Counted from the first letter of the stretch, positions 1 to 10,985 are shown. The stretch is 64,000 bases of DNA from Pseudomonadota bacterium (GCA_021324885.1 JAJPIF010000006.1:152554-216553); one strand, 5' to 3'. A program made the numbers and translations. The notes: generated from the sequence alone by a model not told the origin.

Positions 1-247
1 ACGCACAAAGAAACGGCAAATGAGTTAGACAGGACTGGCCGCCGGCGGGCGAAACGTCGATAGACGCCCCTCATCTGCGCCTCTCTCTTTCTCAATTTCG
101 TTTCTCTTTTCTCATCAAACCCGATCCTGCTGTATGATTCCCCGCCTTACCGTTGCTCGACGCGGGACGGGGCGGTTGTGCTAAGGTGCGGTTATCGCTA
201 GCGCATATGGCTTTGCAGGCTAAGTTCTGGCTCGAAGTGACAGCAAG

Positions 248-2467
248 TTGCTAGCCTTTATCTCCAGGTTGATCTTGCGTCCTCAGATGGGCCCGAGTGC
301 GGTTACGACGTCGACGTCCGCAATAGCGGCCAACGGGGCGGCTGCCTTTAACCTGGGTGGCGCGCCGCTGGGCGGGGCGATGATGCTCCACCAGTTGATG
401 GCATTGGCGGTGGCGATCATGGTGGTGCGGCTGCTGGGACTGGCGTTGCGCCGCCTGCGACAGCCGCTGGTGGTTGGCGAGATGCTCGCCGGGATTATGC
501 TCGGCCCCTCCGTTCTGGGCTGGATATCGCCGCGGGTGTTCAGCTTCGTTTTTCCGCCCGAAGCAATCGCGTTTGTCAACGTCTTTGCGCGGGTCGCGGT
601 CGTGCTTTACATGTTTTTGGCCGGACTCGACCTCGAGCCCAAGCTGCTACGGCGGCAGACGCCAGCGACAGGGGCGATCGCGCAATTGGGAATCCTTGTC
701 CCCTTTGCGGCGGGCCTGCTGCCGGCATTCGTTTTCTTCCCCGGCATGCCGCCGGAGCCCGCTTATTTTGGATGCTTTCTGGGACTTGCGATGGCGGTGA
801 CGGCGTTTCCGCTGCTGGCGCGCACGCTTACCGACCGCCGCGTTCACAACACCCCGATCGGCTCGGTCGCGCTCAGCTCGGCGGCCCTGACTGATCTTGA
901 ATCATGGTGCCTGCTGGCCGTGCTGCTGGCAGTGATCGAAGCACGCGCGTTGGGCGTGGTCGCGACGGTGCTGATGTTCGCGGTGTTCGCGGTCCTGCTG
1001 TTTTTCGCGGTACGGCCCCTGATGCTTCGCTTGTCCGTACTTTACGGCAACCGCAGCGGGAGGCTGACACAGGGTCTGCTGGCCACGATCTTTGTCGCGC
1101 TGCTGTTCGGTTCGCTTATTGGCCAGATGATTGGGTTGGGCGCGATATTGGCCGCGTTCGCGCTGGGCGCCGTAATGCCGCATGAAAGCGGCATGACGCT
1201 GGAGCTCACCGATCGATTTGAGGATTTGGTGCTGGTGGTGCTGCTCCCAACTTTTTTTGTGGCCATTGGGTTGCGCACCGATTTGACCGCTTTGGGCGTC
1301 GCGCAATGGCTGTTATGCGCCGCGCTTCTGGCGCTTGGATGGGCCGCGAAATTCGGCGCTGGCGCTCTGGCCGCGCGCCTGGGAGGCTTTCAATGGCGTG
1401 AGGCGTCGGCCCTGGGCGCGCTGATGAACGCCCGCGGTCTCAACGCCCTGATCGTGCTCGATATCGGCTTTGGACTGGGCGTCATCTCGCCGGCGCTGTT
1501 CACCGTCCTCGTTCTGATGACGCTGGCCAGCACCTGTGCGGCGATCCCGATTTTCGATTGGCTGGTTCCGGCCGGGAGCGAAGAGAAGGATCCCGCGCCC
1601 GCTCGGATAAGTCCGGCGCTGGGCCCGGTACGGCGCGCCGCCATCGTGGTTGCGATCTCCAATCCCGAAGGCGCGGCCAACCTGCTCGACATCGCCCTGG
1701 AGGCCAACCGGCCCGACGATCCGCCGCCTCACGTGGTCGCGTTGGCGCGCCGTCCCGCCGAAGGGATGCGTTCGGGTCTGCGCGAGGTCGAGCAAAGAGT
1801 GGCGCCCCAGAGCGCGGGTCTGGCCGCCGCGCTCGATCACGTCCAGGCGCGAGGGACCGCCGTGACGTCGCAGGCGGTCTGGACCGATGATCCCGCCCTC
1901 GACATTCTGCGGGCGGCCCGCGAGGCGCAAAGTGAATGGCTGCTGCTGGGCGCGCACCATTCGGTATTCGGCTCCGACCTGCGGGGCGGGGTGGTGCGCA
2001 GTATCGCCGACCGCGCCGAAAGCATTCCGGTCAAAGTCGCGGTGCTGACGCCGGGACTGGAACAGCCGCTGAACCGCGTCTTCACCGTGGTCGATAACAG
2101 CCCGCATGGACGCGCAGCGCTGGAACTCGGAATCCGTCTGGTAAAGCGAACCAGACGCAGCCTCCACGTAATCCTGGTGCCGCGCAGCAACGTCAAACCC
2201 GACCTTGCACTACTGGAGATGGTCAGATCGATCGGGAGAGCCGAGGGTCTGAGACTGCACACCGACGTATTGGCCGAGCGCAGCGCGGCGCAATTGGCGC
2301 GCCAGGCGCCCGGTCCGCTGACTATCATCGGCACTAATCTGCTTGACGAATTCAAGCTGCCGGCCGGCGGTTTGATCAAGAGCGGCCATTCGATGATAGT
2401 GGTCCAGGGAACAGCGCAAATGTCAGGGGTCAGCGCCCGTCAGGACCGCGCGCGGCGGGAGGGTTGA
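248..2467 (+). CDS. Cation:proton antiporter (Kef/CPA2-type) with C-terminal universal-stress-like region
   Basis: 739-aa ORF; multi-TM N-terminus with 'LVVGEMLAGIMLGPSVLG' and 'GLDLEPKLL' typical of Na+/H+ exchanger family; soluble C-terminus. Confidence 0.88.
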   Translation: MLAFISRLILRPQMGPSAVTTSTSAIAANGAAAFNLGGAPLGGAMMLHQLMALAVAIMVVRLLGLALRRLRQPLVVGEMLAGIMLGPSVLGWISPRVFSFVFPPEAIAFVNVFARVAVVLYMFLAGLDLEPKLLRRQTPATGAIAQLGILVPFAAGLLPAFVFFPGMPPEPAYFGCFLGLAMAVTAFPLLARTLTDRRVHNTPIGSVALSSAALTDLESWCLLAVLLAVIEARALGVVATVLMFAVFAVLLFFAVRPLMLRLSVLYGNRSGRLTQGLLATIFVALLFGSLIGQMIGLGAILAAFALGAVMPHESGMTLELTDRFEDLVLVVLLPTFFVAIGLRTDLTALGVAQWLLCAALLALGWAAKFGAGALAARLGGFQWREASALGALMNARGLNALIVLDIGFGLGVISPALFTVLVLMTLASTCAAIPIFDWLVPAGSEEKDPAPARISPALGPVRRAAIVVAISNPEGAANLLDIALEANRPDDPPPHVVALARRPAEGMRSGLREVEQRVAPQSAGLAAALDHVQARGTAVTSQAVWTDDPALDILRAAREAQSEWLLLGAHHSVFGSDLRGGVVRSIADRAESIPVKVAVLTPGLEQPLNRVFTVVDNSPHGRAALELGIRLVKRTRRSLHVILVPRSNVKPDLALLEMVRSIGRAEGLRLHTDVLAERSAAQLARQAPGPLTIIGTNLLDEFKLPAGGLIKSGHSMIVVQGTAQMSGVSARQDRARREG

Positions 2468-2635
2468 AGACCGTAGGGTAAGCGAGAGGGGCTTTTCCGG
2501 GCCATCATCGAAAATAAACGATGCTCAAAGCGAGAGGCCCCCTGCAGAATTCGCGGGGCTTCCTCGATCAAGCAAAAATATCTGGCGCGTTGCGCTTTGA
2601 CTCGGACCACGGTACCCAAAGCGAAAGGGAATCAC

Positions 2636-3910
2636 TCAGCCCAAGGCGGCGAGATCGACGAAAAAGTGCGGATAGGTTTTCGAAACGCAGCCGGGGTCCT
2701 TGATGCGGATGCCGGGAATTCGCAGGCCCATCACGGCGAAGCTCATCGCGATTCGATGGTCATCGTAGGTTTCGATCGTTCCCGGCCGAGGTTGGCCCGG
2801 GTTGATTTCCAGCCCGTCCTCGTGCTCGATCACGCTGACGCCGAGACGGCCGAGTTCCGTCGCCAGGGCGTGGATACGGTCGCTTTCATGATGGCGGATA
2901 AACTGCACGTTGCGTATGCGCGTGGGTGTCTGCGCAAACGGCGCCAGCACCGCCAGCGTCGGCACCATGTCGGGCATCGCATGCATGTCGATATCCAGGC
3001 CGCTAAACTCTCCGGTGCCCTCGACCACCACGGCGTGGCGCCGCCAGTTAACCTTCGCACCCATGCGTCTGAGCACCGACAGGAACTGGATGTCTCCCTG
3101 CACTGAATCGCGGCTGAGATTGCTGAGTTCGACTTTGCCATTGCATAAAAGCGCGGCAGCGGCGAAATAGCTGGCGCTCGAAGCGTCGGCTTCAACCAGG
3201 AAGCATCCCGGCTGATACGCCTGCCCGCCCGGCACGCTGATAAAGTTGTCATCGGTGAAAATGCCCCGGATACCCGCCCGTTCCATCAGTTTGATGGTCA
3301 TCGTGATGAACGGGATTGCGGCCGAACCAACAAATTTGAGCTGCAAACCTTTGCGCCAAATCGGTGACGGGATCAGCAGCGCCGACACGAACTGCGAAGA
3401 CAGGCTGGCGTCAACTACCGTCTGGCCGCCTTCGAATTTGTCGCTGCCGTGGATTACCACCGGCGGACATCCGTTGTTCGCCTCGCAGTGCGTGGCCAGC
3501 CCCAGTTTGCGCAGCGCTTCGATTAGATCGCCGATCGGTCGCTGACGCATCCGCGCATTGCCGTCCAGGCGGAAGTTTCCCTTACCCAGGGTGAGGAATC
3601 CGGCCAGAAACCGCATCGCGGTCCCCGAGCCGCCGACGAACAGGTCGGCGGATTTGACGGGAATGGCGCCGCCGTGCCCCTCCATGACGATTTTGCTGTT
3701 CTGCTCGTCCAGCGCGATGGAATAGCCCAGATGCTGGAGCGCGGCGATCATGTAACGCGTATCATCGCTGACCAGCGCCGACTCGATTACCGAACGCCCT
3801 TCGGCCAGCGCGGTCATCAAGAGCATCCGGTTGGTGATGCTTTTGGAGCCGGGAACCTGAATGGTTGCCGCAAGCGGGCCTAGCAGAGGCTTAATCTCGA
3901 TCTGATCCAT
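2636..3910 (-). CDS. aroA: 3-phosphoshikimate 1-carboxyvinyltransferase (EPSP synthase)
   Basis: 'IQVPGSKSITNRMLLMTALAEG', 'GGSGTAMRFLAGFL', 'RPIGDLIEALRKLG', 'YDDHRIAMSFAVMGL'; start taken at internal MDQIEIKPL. Confidence 0.93.
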   Translation of the reverse strand: MDQIEIKPLLGPLAATIQVPGSKSITNRMLLMTALAEGRSVIESALVSDDTRYMIAALQHLGYSIALDEQNSKIVMEGHGGAIPVKSADLFVGGSGTAMRFLAGFLTLGKGNFRLDGNARMRQRPIGDLIEALRKLGLATHCEANNGCPPVVIHGSDKFEGGQTVVDASLSSQFVSALLIPSPIWRKGLQLKFVGSAAIPFITMTIKLMERAGIRGIFTDDNFISVPGGQAYQPGCFLVEADASSASYFAAAALLCNGKVELSNLSRDSVQGDIQFLSVLRRMGAKVNWRRHAVVVEGTGEFSGLDIDMHAMPDMVPTLAVLAPFAQTPTRIRNVQFIRHHESDRIHALATELGRLGVSVIEHEDGLEINPGQPRPGTIETYDDHRIAMSFAVMGLRIPGIRIKDPGCVSKTYPHFFVDLAALG

Positions 3911-4228
3911 GACGAGCCAACCGGTGCGATGCAATCCGCACGCCGATACTACATCCTAAGTTAAGATCACGGTCAATTCTCATGTTCATACAGCGGCGGC
4001 GCCCTGCGAGGGCTGCCGCTCGCCCATGTTGCGCCGGAGCGGAGCACCGCCGTTTGCGCCTTTTGTGACGATCGTTACGGATCACCGGTGCGGATCATCT
4101 GGGTTGAATGGCCACCGGATTTGCCGGTAGCCTCCCGGTACCCGAACCATGGCAGCTCGATTTCAGCATTACGTTCCATGCCCAGGCGGCGATTAATTGT
4201 TGTGCAACCGTTCGCGCCTGCAGCCGCG

Positions 4229-5512
4229 ATGCGCGACGACGATCGGGAAACCGCCGGCGCCGCGACGCTGGCCAGAATCCGCAGGCGCCTGCTGCCGTTT
4301 ACCTTTTTACTTTACATCGCCGCCTACCTCGATCGCATCAACGTCGGTTTCGCCGCGCTGCAGATGAACCATGATTTGCGGCTGGGCGACGCGGCCTTCG
4401 GCCTGGGGGCCGGCCTGTTCTTTGTCGGGTACTTCATCTTCGAAATCCCCAGCAACCTGATTCTGCATCGGGTGGGAGCGCGGCCGTGGCTTGCGCGCAT
4501 CATGATCACCTGGGGCGCGGTGGCGATCTCAATGGCGGCGGTGCGCGGCGCACCCAGTTTTTACCTGCTTCGATTCATGCTCGGAGCGGCGGAAGCAGGC
4601 TTTTTTCCGGGAATCATTCTGTACCTGACATACTGGTTTCCCACCCGCGAGCAGGCCCGTTCGATCGCCCTGTTCATGACCGCCAGCGCCCTGGCCGGCG
4701 TAATCGGCGGACCATTATCGGGTGCGATACTCAAGACCCGGATCATGATGGGATTATCGGCGTGGCAATGGCTGTTCATTCTGGAAGGCCTGCCGTCGGT
4801 GATCCTGGGCGTGAGCGTTTTGTTCTACCTGCCCAACGGACCGCAGGACGCGTCGTGGCTGGCCGAGAATGAAAAAAGCTGGCTGGCCGAAAAACTGACG
4901 CGCGAAGCCGCCGGCGCACGCGAGCATACGCCAGGCGGCGCATTGACCAGCCGCACAATCTGGATGCTTGGGATGCTTTACTTCATGGTGGTCACCGCTC
5001 TGTATGGCGTCGGGATGTGGTTGCCGCAGATCGTCAAAGGACTGGGCGCGTTGAGCGATCTGCAAGCCGGCATCGTTTCCGCGATCCCGTTTTTCGCCGC
5101 CGCGGTGGCGATGGTGTTAATCGCGCGGTCTTCGGACCGGCGCGCGGAGCGGCGAAAGCATCTGGCCGTTTGCACCTTTGCGGGCGCCGCGGGGCTGACG
5201 GCATCGGCATTGGCGCACAATCCGCCGATGGCTTTGGCCGCGCTCTCGATTGGCGCGGCGGGTATCTGGGGCGTGATGGGTCCGTTCTGGTCGATGGCGG
5301 CGGAAAATCTATCGGGCGCGGGCGCCGCCGCCGGGATCGCGCTGATCAATTCAGTCGGCAATCTGGGCGGCTTCATCGGCCCCTACCTGGTCGGGATCGT
5401 CAAGCAGGTGTCGCACAGCTTCAGCGGGGGACTGGCGGCGATGGCGCTGGTGCTGATGATCGCGGGACTTTTTGCCCTGACCATTCCCGGGCCGAGAAGC
5501 GGCGCGAAATAA
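4229..5512 (+). CDS. MFS transporter, anion:cation symporter (phthalate/tartrate permease-like)
   Basis: 'FTFLLYIAAYLDRINVGFAALQMNHDLRLGDAAFGLGAGLFFVGYFIFEIPSNLILHRVGARPWLARIMITWG' is characteristic of the ACS family; start chosen at MRDDDRE. Confidence 0.9.
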   Translation: MRDDDRETAGAATLARIRRRLLPFTFLLYIAAYLDRINVGFAALQMNHDLRLGDAAFGLGAGLFFVGYFIFEIPSNLILHRVGARPWLARIMITWGAVAISMAAVRGAPSFYLLRFMLGAAEAGFFPGIILYLTYWFPTREQARSIALFMTASALAGVIGGPLSGAILKTRIMMGLSAWQWLFILEGLPSVILGVSVLFYLPNGPQDASWLAENEKSWLAEKLTREAAGAREHTPGGALTSRTIWMLGMLYFMVVTALYGVGMWLPQIVKGLGALSDLQAGIVSAIPFFAAAVAMVLIARSSDRRAERRKHLAVCTFAGAAGLTASALAHNPPMALAALSIGAAGIWGVMGPFWSMAAENLSGAGAAAGIALINSVGNLGGFIGPYLVGIVKQVSHSFSGGLAAMALVLMIAGLFALTIPGPRSGAK

Positions 5513-5614
5513 TCTCACTGCGGCTTTGACGCCGCCGGCCCCGCAGTCGTATTCAATAGACATTACCTGGTAGTTGAAACGGCCGCGACGAGAGGGCGCG
5601 CATCGAGGAGTAAG

Positions 5615-6634
5615 ATGAAAGCAATCGCCAAAACCCGGCCCGCGTTCGGAGCCGAACTCGTCGATATTCCCGTGCCCCGTCCTGGACGCGGCGAACTGCT
5701 GGTCAAGATCGCCGCCTGCGGAATCTGCGGTTCCGATCTCCATATTTACGAATGGGAATTGGGCGCGGAGCGGTTCGCGCCGCGCCTGCCGATGGTGCTG
5801 GGCCATGAGCCGGCGGGCGAGGTGGTCGAGGCCGGTCCCGATGTTACTGGCTTCAAAAAAGGCGACCATGTCGCGCTGGACCCGTTCGGCCATTGCGGGC
5901 GATGCTCAAGCTGCCTGGCCGGGCGGTTCAACCTGTGCGCGTCGCCCACCACGCTGAGCGGCGCGTTCGCCGAATATACCGTCGCGCCGATGGCCAATGC
6001 TCATCTGGTTCCGCCGGCGATGGACCTCGAGCAGGCCGCGTTGCTCGAACCGTTTGCCACCGGATTGCACGGCGTTGAGCAATCGAGCGTCAAGGCGGGA
6101 GATCGGGTAGTGATCGAAGGGCCGGGACCTATCGGAATCAGCACGGCGCTGGCGGCGCGGGCGATGGGCGCCACCTCGATCGTGGTTACGGGATTGCCCG
6201 CCGATGGCGAACGTCTGGAACTGGCGCGGCGTTTTGGTTTTCAAACGGTGTGCGCCGAGGACCAGGACTGGATCGCGCAGGTCAAAAGATGGATCGGTGA
6301 GGACGGTGCCGACGTGGTATTTGACGCCGCCGGGATGATGCAAAGCGTGCGTCACCTGATCAAGCGCGGCGGCCAGTTGGTGCTGCTGGGATGGCCGGCG
6401 CGGGACGTTGGATCGGCGGAAATGCGCTCGCTGTTTTTTCACGGCGTCAACATCATCAGTTCCAGGGTGAGATCGCCGCAGACATGGCGGCGCGCGATCG
6501 CGCTGGTCGCCAACCGGGCCGTGGACCTGGCGCCGATGGTCACTCATCGCGTGGACCTGGTCAATGGCCTGGAAGCTTTCGAATTGTTGCGCAAAAAACA
6601 AGGCGTCAAGGTGCTGGTCAATCCGACGCTTTGA
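5615..6634 (+). CDS. Zinc-dependent medium-chain alcohol dehydrogenase
   Basis: 'ACGICGSDLHIYE', 'GHEPAGEVVEAG', 'GHCGRCSSCLAGRFNLC' MDR motifs. Confidence 0.92.
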   Translation: MKAIAKTRPAFGAELVDIPVPRPGRGELLVKIAACGICGSDLHIYEWELGAERFAPRLPMVLGHEPAGEVVEAGPDVTGFKKGDHVALDPFGHCGRCSSCLAGRFNLCASPTTLSGAFAEYTVAPMANAHLVPPAMDLEQAALLEPFATGLHGVEQSSVKAGDRVVIEGPGPIGISTALAARAMGATSIVVTGLPADGERLELARRFGFQTVCAEDQDWIAQVKRWIGEDGADVVFDAAGMMQSVRHLIKRGGQLVLLGWPARDVGSAEMRSLFFHGVNIISSRVRSPQTWRRAIALVANRAVDLAPMVTHRVDLVNGLEAFELLRKKQGVKVLVNPTL

Positions 6635-6681
6635 CTGGCCGCACAGAGGCCCAGGTCATTGACCACGGCGGAGGTATCACG

Positions 6682-7797
6682 ATGCGAAATGGAATGAAGG
6701 TCGTCGACACCGATACCCATCATATGGAACCCACCCGGATGTGGGAGCAGTACATCGACAGCCGCTTCAAGAGCGCCGCGCCCCGCCTGGGCCGTACCCA
6801 AAGCGGCCGTTCCACGATGATGGTCGAAGGCGAGTCGCTCACCGCCGAGGAAGGCAAATATCCGATGGACTCGCCGGAGTTCCTGGCCGCCGGCGAGCGC
6901 GCGATGAAGCGCTTCGAGCGCACCAAAAAGGCTGGCTACAGCGCCCAGGCGCGGTTGACCGATATGGACGAAGAGGGAGTTGACGTCCAGATCATTTATC
7001 CCACCGTCGGCGGCCAGCTTCTGGGCCGCGAGTTTCACGATACCGAACTGCTGGCGGCCTGCTGCCGCGCCTACAACGACTGGAGCGCGCAGTATTGCAG
7101 CGCCGCCCCCGACCGTTTGCGATGGGCCGCGATGCTGCCGCTGCAGGACATCGATAAAGCTATCGAAGAGGCGCGCCGCGCGGTGAGCAACGGCGCCGTA
7201 TGCATCTACCTGCGGCCCAATCCGGTCAAGGGCCGCAACCTGCACCATCGCGACTACTGGCCGCTATTTCGCGAAATCGAGCGGATGGACAAGCCGATCG
7301 CAATCCACGACTCCGGCTCGCCGCGTATCCCGTCTTATGGCGACCGGATGGAGACGCATACCAGCGGCCATATCCTCGCTCATCCCTTCGAGGCGATGTC
7401 CGCGATGGCCGGCCTGATCTGGTTCGGCGTTTTCGAGCATTTCCCGCGGCTCAATGTGGTGCACGTTGAAGCCGACGCCGGGTGGGCGCCCTACTGGGTG
7501 CAACGGATGGAGCAGCATTGGGAATTCAGCGGCAACGCCGAACATCCGGACATGAAGATGCGCCCGACAGAGTATTTCAAACGCAACGTATTCGTGGCCT
7601 GCCGCGCCGACGAGATGACGTTGAAGTCAGCGATCGACTTGCTGGGCGACGATAATTTTGTGTGGAATTCCGATTACCCGCATCCCGACGGCACCTGGCC
7701 GTGGGCGCTGGGCAAGTTGGATCAGCAACCGATCGCGCAAAGCAGCAAGCGCAAGATCCTGTGGGATAACGCCGCCCGCGCCTTCCGCCTGGATTGA
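6682..7797 (+). CDS. Amidohydrolase-2 family protein
   Basis: 'KVVDTDTHHMEPTRMWEQYI' metal-binding N-terminus; 'VHVEADAGWAPYW', 'NSDYPHPDGTWP'; start at ATG 6682, since the track ORF extends into the upstream gene. Confidence 0.88.
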   Translation: MRNGMKVVDTDTHHMEPTRMWEQYIDSRFKSAAPRLGRTQSGRSTMMVEGESLTAEEGKYPMDSPEFLAAGERAMKRFERTKKAGYSAQARLTDMDEEGVDVQIIYPTVGGQLLGREFHDTELLAACCRAYNDWSAQYCSAAPDRLRWAAMLPLQDIDKAIEEARRAVSNGAVCIYLRPNPVKGRNLHHRDYWPLFREIERMDKPIAIHDSGSPRIPSYGDRMETHTSGHILAHPFEAMSAMAGLIWFGVFEHFPRLNVVHVEADAGWAPYWVQRMEQHWEFSGNAEHPDMKMRPTEYFKRNVFVACRADEMTLKSAIDLLGDDNFVWNSDYPHPDGTWPWALGKLDQQPIAQSSKRKILWDNAARAFRLD

Positions 7798-8009
7798 TTT
7801 TTCGCACCCGGGCGAAAGCACACGGTCGTCCGCCCGCAAAGCCCGAAAGAAGACCGTGTCAACGCCGCGTGCGCGAGGCGGTGCTGGGCACGTCTTTATG
7901 CTACCGGCACGCGATTCCTGAAATTATCAGGGCCGGCGGCGCAGCGATCGCCGACATGTTGTCCAGCGCCTTGGCCGGGACTCACGGTGACTGAACCGGT
8001 CGTCTTCCC

Positions 8010-9644
8010 TCACTTCTCGATCTTCTCGACCGGATCGAACAGCACTCCGGGATTCAGGATCGCGTTCGGATCAAGCGCGCGCTTGGCTGCCTGGAGCGCG
8101 CGTCTGAAGCCTTGCGGAGTTTCACGCTCGTACCATGGCCGATGATCGCGGCCGACCGCATGATGGTGCGTAATAGTCCCGCCGAGCCTGATCAGCGTGT
8201 CGGATGCCGCCTGTTTGATTTCGTCCCACTGTTCAAGTTCGCTGCCGATACGGCCGGGCACCGTGATGGTGTAGTAGGGAGCGGGGCCGTCGGGATAGAC
8301 GTGCGTGATGCGACAGGTAACGGAACCCGGATGGCCGCACACCCTGAGCACAGCCTCGCGCACCGCGGCCATTAGCTGATCGTGGAACGACTCAAAGCGC
8401 TCCCAGGTGATCGCCGTCTCCAAGGTCTCGGCGATAATGCCCATTCGGACCAGCACTTCCCTCAGGTAGGGCGCGTTGAGAAAACTGCGGCGCCATTGAC
8501 CGGCCGCTCCCTCGCGCGCACCGCTGGATCCGGTTCTGGTCTGCCCGGCATCCGATGGAAAGCGACCCTGGTGATCGGCGCAGCACTCGAGCGCCCGGCG
8601 CATCGACGCGGCGGGATCATGGTCCGCCGACTCAAACGCCAGCACCATGACGGCTTCGCGGCCGTCGCCTGCGCCGGAAATCAACGCTTCGCCCGGGTCG
8701 AGCACGCGGCAATTGGCCGGATACAGTCCCGCCTGTCCAAGCTGGCGCAGCGCGCGCATCGCGGCGAGAAAACTGTCGAAGCTGACCGAGGCGTCGGCGC
8801 GAAAACGCGGACGATCCTGCAAGCGCATCCAGGCTTCCGTGATGATTCCCAGAGTACCTTCCGATCCAATAAACATCCGCTCCGGGTTCGGTCCCGCTCC
8901 CGACCCCGGCAGGCGGCGTGTTTCGATTACGCCGGTCGGGGTGATAACGCGCAGCGATTCGACAAAGTCATCGATATGAGTGTACAGAGTGGCGAAATGG
9001 CCGCCTGAGCGCGTCGCGATCCATCCGCCCAGCGATGAGAATTCAAACGACTGCGGAAAATGCCGCAGGGTGAAATTGCTGCGGTGAAGCTGCTCCTCGA
9101 GCGAGGGCCCGAAGACGCCGGCCTGGATGCGGGCTGCGCGCGACACCGGGTCGATTTCGAGCACGCGATCCAGACGGCGCAGGTCGATCGATACGGCGCC
9201 TGCGCACCGCTCGGCACCAGGCGCCTCGACACCGCCGACGACACTGGAACCGCCGCCATAAGGAATCGCGGCAAGGCGCGCGCTGTCACACCACTCCAGG
9301 ACCGCGATCAGCTCCGGTTCATTGCGCGGATATGCCACCAGGTCGGGCGGATTGGGATAATGACGGCGAAACCCGCGCACCAGGTCGCGAAATGATTTAC
9401 CGTAGTGATGCGCGGCGCGATTGTAGGCGTCAGCAGCACAGATCTGTTGGAGCGCGGCAGGCGGTTTGACACGCACCGGCCGCAGCGCAATCTCCTCGAG
9501 CTTCGGCGCCGGTGCCAGCGACAGCGCGCGATTGAACCGCGCGGCCGTGCGTTCGCACAAACGCCGCTGCGCGTCTTCGCTGGGGCCGTCGCCCTCGTAG
9601 CCCCATCCCCAGAATTTCAAACGCCGCTCGTTCATGCCGCTCAC
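8010..9644 (-). CDS. FAD-binding oxidase, alkyldihydroxyacetonephosphate synthase-like
   Basis: 'AIPYGGGSSVVGGVE' FAD-binding motif; 'KFWGWGYEGD' N-terminus; C-terminal 'GGTITHHHAVGRDH' and 'KRALDPNAILNPGVLF'. Confidence 0.85.
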   Translation of the reverse strand: MSGMNERRLKFWGWGYEGDGPSEDAQRRLCERTAARFNRALSLAPAPKLEEIALRPVRVKPPAALQQICAADAYNRAAHHYGKSFRDLVRGFRRHYPNPPDLVAYPRNEPELIAVLEWCDSARLAAIPYGGGSSVVGGVEAPGAERCAGAVSIDLRRLDRVLEIDPVSRAARIQAGVFGPSLEEQLHRSNFTLRHFPQSFEFSSLGGWIATRSGGHFATLYTHIDDFVESLRVITPTGVIETRRLPGSGAGPNPERMFIGSEGTLGIITEAWMRLQDRPRFRADASVSFDSFLAAMRALRQLGQAGLYPANCRVLDPGEALISGAGDGREAVMVLAFESADHDPAASMRRALECCADHQGRFPSDAGQTRTGSSGAREGAAGQWRRSFLNAPYLREVLVRMGIIAETLETAITWERFESFHDQLMAAVREAVLRVCGHPGSVTCRITHVYPDGPAPYYTITVPGRIGSELEQWDEIKQAASDTLIRLGGTITHHHAVGRDHRPWYERETPQGFRRALQAAKRALDPNAILNPGVLFDPVEKIEK

Positions 9645-9735
9645 CTCGATTCGGGTCGTATGTTAACTTTATAGCTTAAGCAGCTTTCCAACCCGCAATC
9701 GCAACCAGCTCGAAAACTTATGAAGGATCGGAGCG

Positions 9736-10749
9736 ATGAAGTACGTCAAACTGGGCCGAACCGGACTCACGGTTTCAAGAATCTGTCTGGGATGTATGAG
9801 CTACGGCACCAGACAGTGGCGCGACTGGGTGCTGAGCGAAGATGAGGCGCGAGCGCATTTCGCCCGCGCAATCGAGGCCGGAATCAATTTTTTCGACACC
9901 GCCAACGTGTACTCGATGGGGGTCAGCGAGCAGATCACCGGCAAATGGCTGGGCGAGATGGGCCGGCGCGACGAACTGGTGATTGCCACCAAGGTACACG
10001 GCCGGATGGCGCCGGGACCCAACGGCGCCGGACTCAGCCGCAAGCACATAATGGCGCAATGCGACGCTTCATTGCGCAGACTTAACACCGACTATATCGA
10101 CCTCTACCAAATCCATCGATGGGACTACACCACTCCAATCGAGGAAACGCTCGACGCGCTGGATTGCCTGGTCCGCGCCGGCAAGGTCAGATATATCGGC
10201 GCCAGCAGCATGGCTGCCTGGCAATTCTCCAAGGCGCTGTTCACCGCGCGCGAAAACGGATGGCATCAGTTCGTCTCGATGCAGAACCATTACAACCTGG
10301 TCTATCGCGAGGAAGAACGCGAGATGATTCCGCTGTGCGTGGATCAGGGCGTCGGCGTGATTCCGTGGAGTCCACTGGCCCGTGGCTTCCTGTGCGGCAA
10401 TCGTACGCGCGAGGGCAAGGCGATAACCACGCGCGCCGCCAGCGATCCATTTGCCGGGCCCTATTACACCGAGGATGGCTACGCGATCGTCGAGGCGGTC
10501 TCCAACGTGGCCCGGGCGCGCGGCGTGACTGCGGGCGAAGTCGCGCTGGCGTGGATTCTTCAGGCACCGGGCGTAACCGCTCCGATCGTCGGAACCACCC
10601 GGCTGAACCATCTGGAGGAGGCAATCAGAGCCCTGGATTTGCAACTGTCGCCGGAAGAAATCGCTGCGCTCGAGGCGCCTTACCGACCCAAACCGATTGC
10701 CGGTCACGAACAGCCCAAAGCGGCCATTATGCTCAAGCAGCGCGGATAA
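9736..10749 (+). CDS. Aldo/keto reductase
   Basis: 'MKYVKLGRTGLTVSRICLGCMSYG', 'NFFDTANVYSMGVSEQITGKWL', 'DYIDLYQIHRWD'. Confidence 0.94.
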   Translation: MKYVKLGRTGLTVSRICLGCMSYGTRQWRDWVLSEDEARAHFARAIEAGINFFDTANVYSMGVSEQITGKWLGEMGRRDELVIATKVHGRMAPGPNGAGLSRKHIMAQCDASLRRLNTDYIDLYQIHRWDYTTPIEETLDALDCLVRAGKVRYIGASSMAAWQFSKALFTARENGWHQFVSMQNHYNLVYREEEREMIPLCVDQGVGVIPWSPLARGFLCGNRTREGKAITTRAASDPFAGPYYTEDGYAIVEAVSNVARARGVTAGEVALAWILQAPGVTAPIVGTTRLNHLEEAIRALDLQLSPEEIAALEAPYRPKPIAGHEQPKAAIMLKQRG

Positions 10750-10798
10750 ATCTCAGCGTTAGTTGCATGACACTATTGTGGCGGAGGGCCTTGGTTCC

Positions 10799-10829
10799 GT
10801 CTCCTTTCAGGAGAGGGTTAGGAAGAGGT
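10799..10829. repeat. Diverged copy of the C/G-tract repeat
   Basis: GTCTCCTTTCAGGAGAGGGTTAGGAAGAGG; TCTCCT-TTC-AGGAGA hairpin. Confidence 0.4.
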
Positions 10830-10985
10830 TTTACGCCCCGGCCTCGATACGCCCTGCACCTCGGGGCCATATGTGTTTCGCGGTCATTAGCTGACGACAA
10901 AATTCTCGCTTTGGTGCTAGGATAGGCGGACCGCGCCCGGCGCTTGCGGCAAGGGCCGCAGCCCCAGGCCGCAAGGAGCAGGACC

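Noticed and set aside
7820-7859. ACACGGTC...GACCGTGT inverted repeat after the amidohydrolase
   Set aside because: Only 8-bp arms with a 24-nt loop and no T-run; too weak to call
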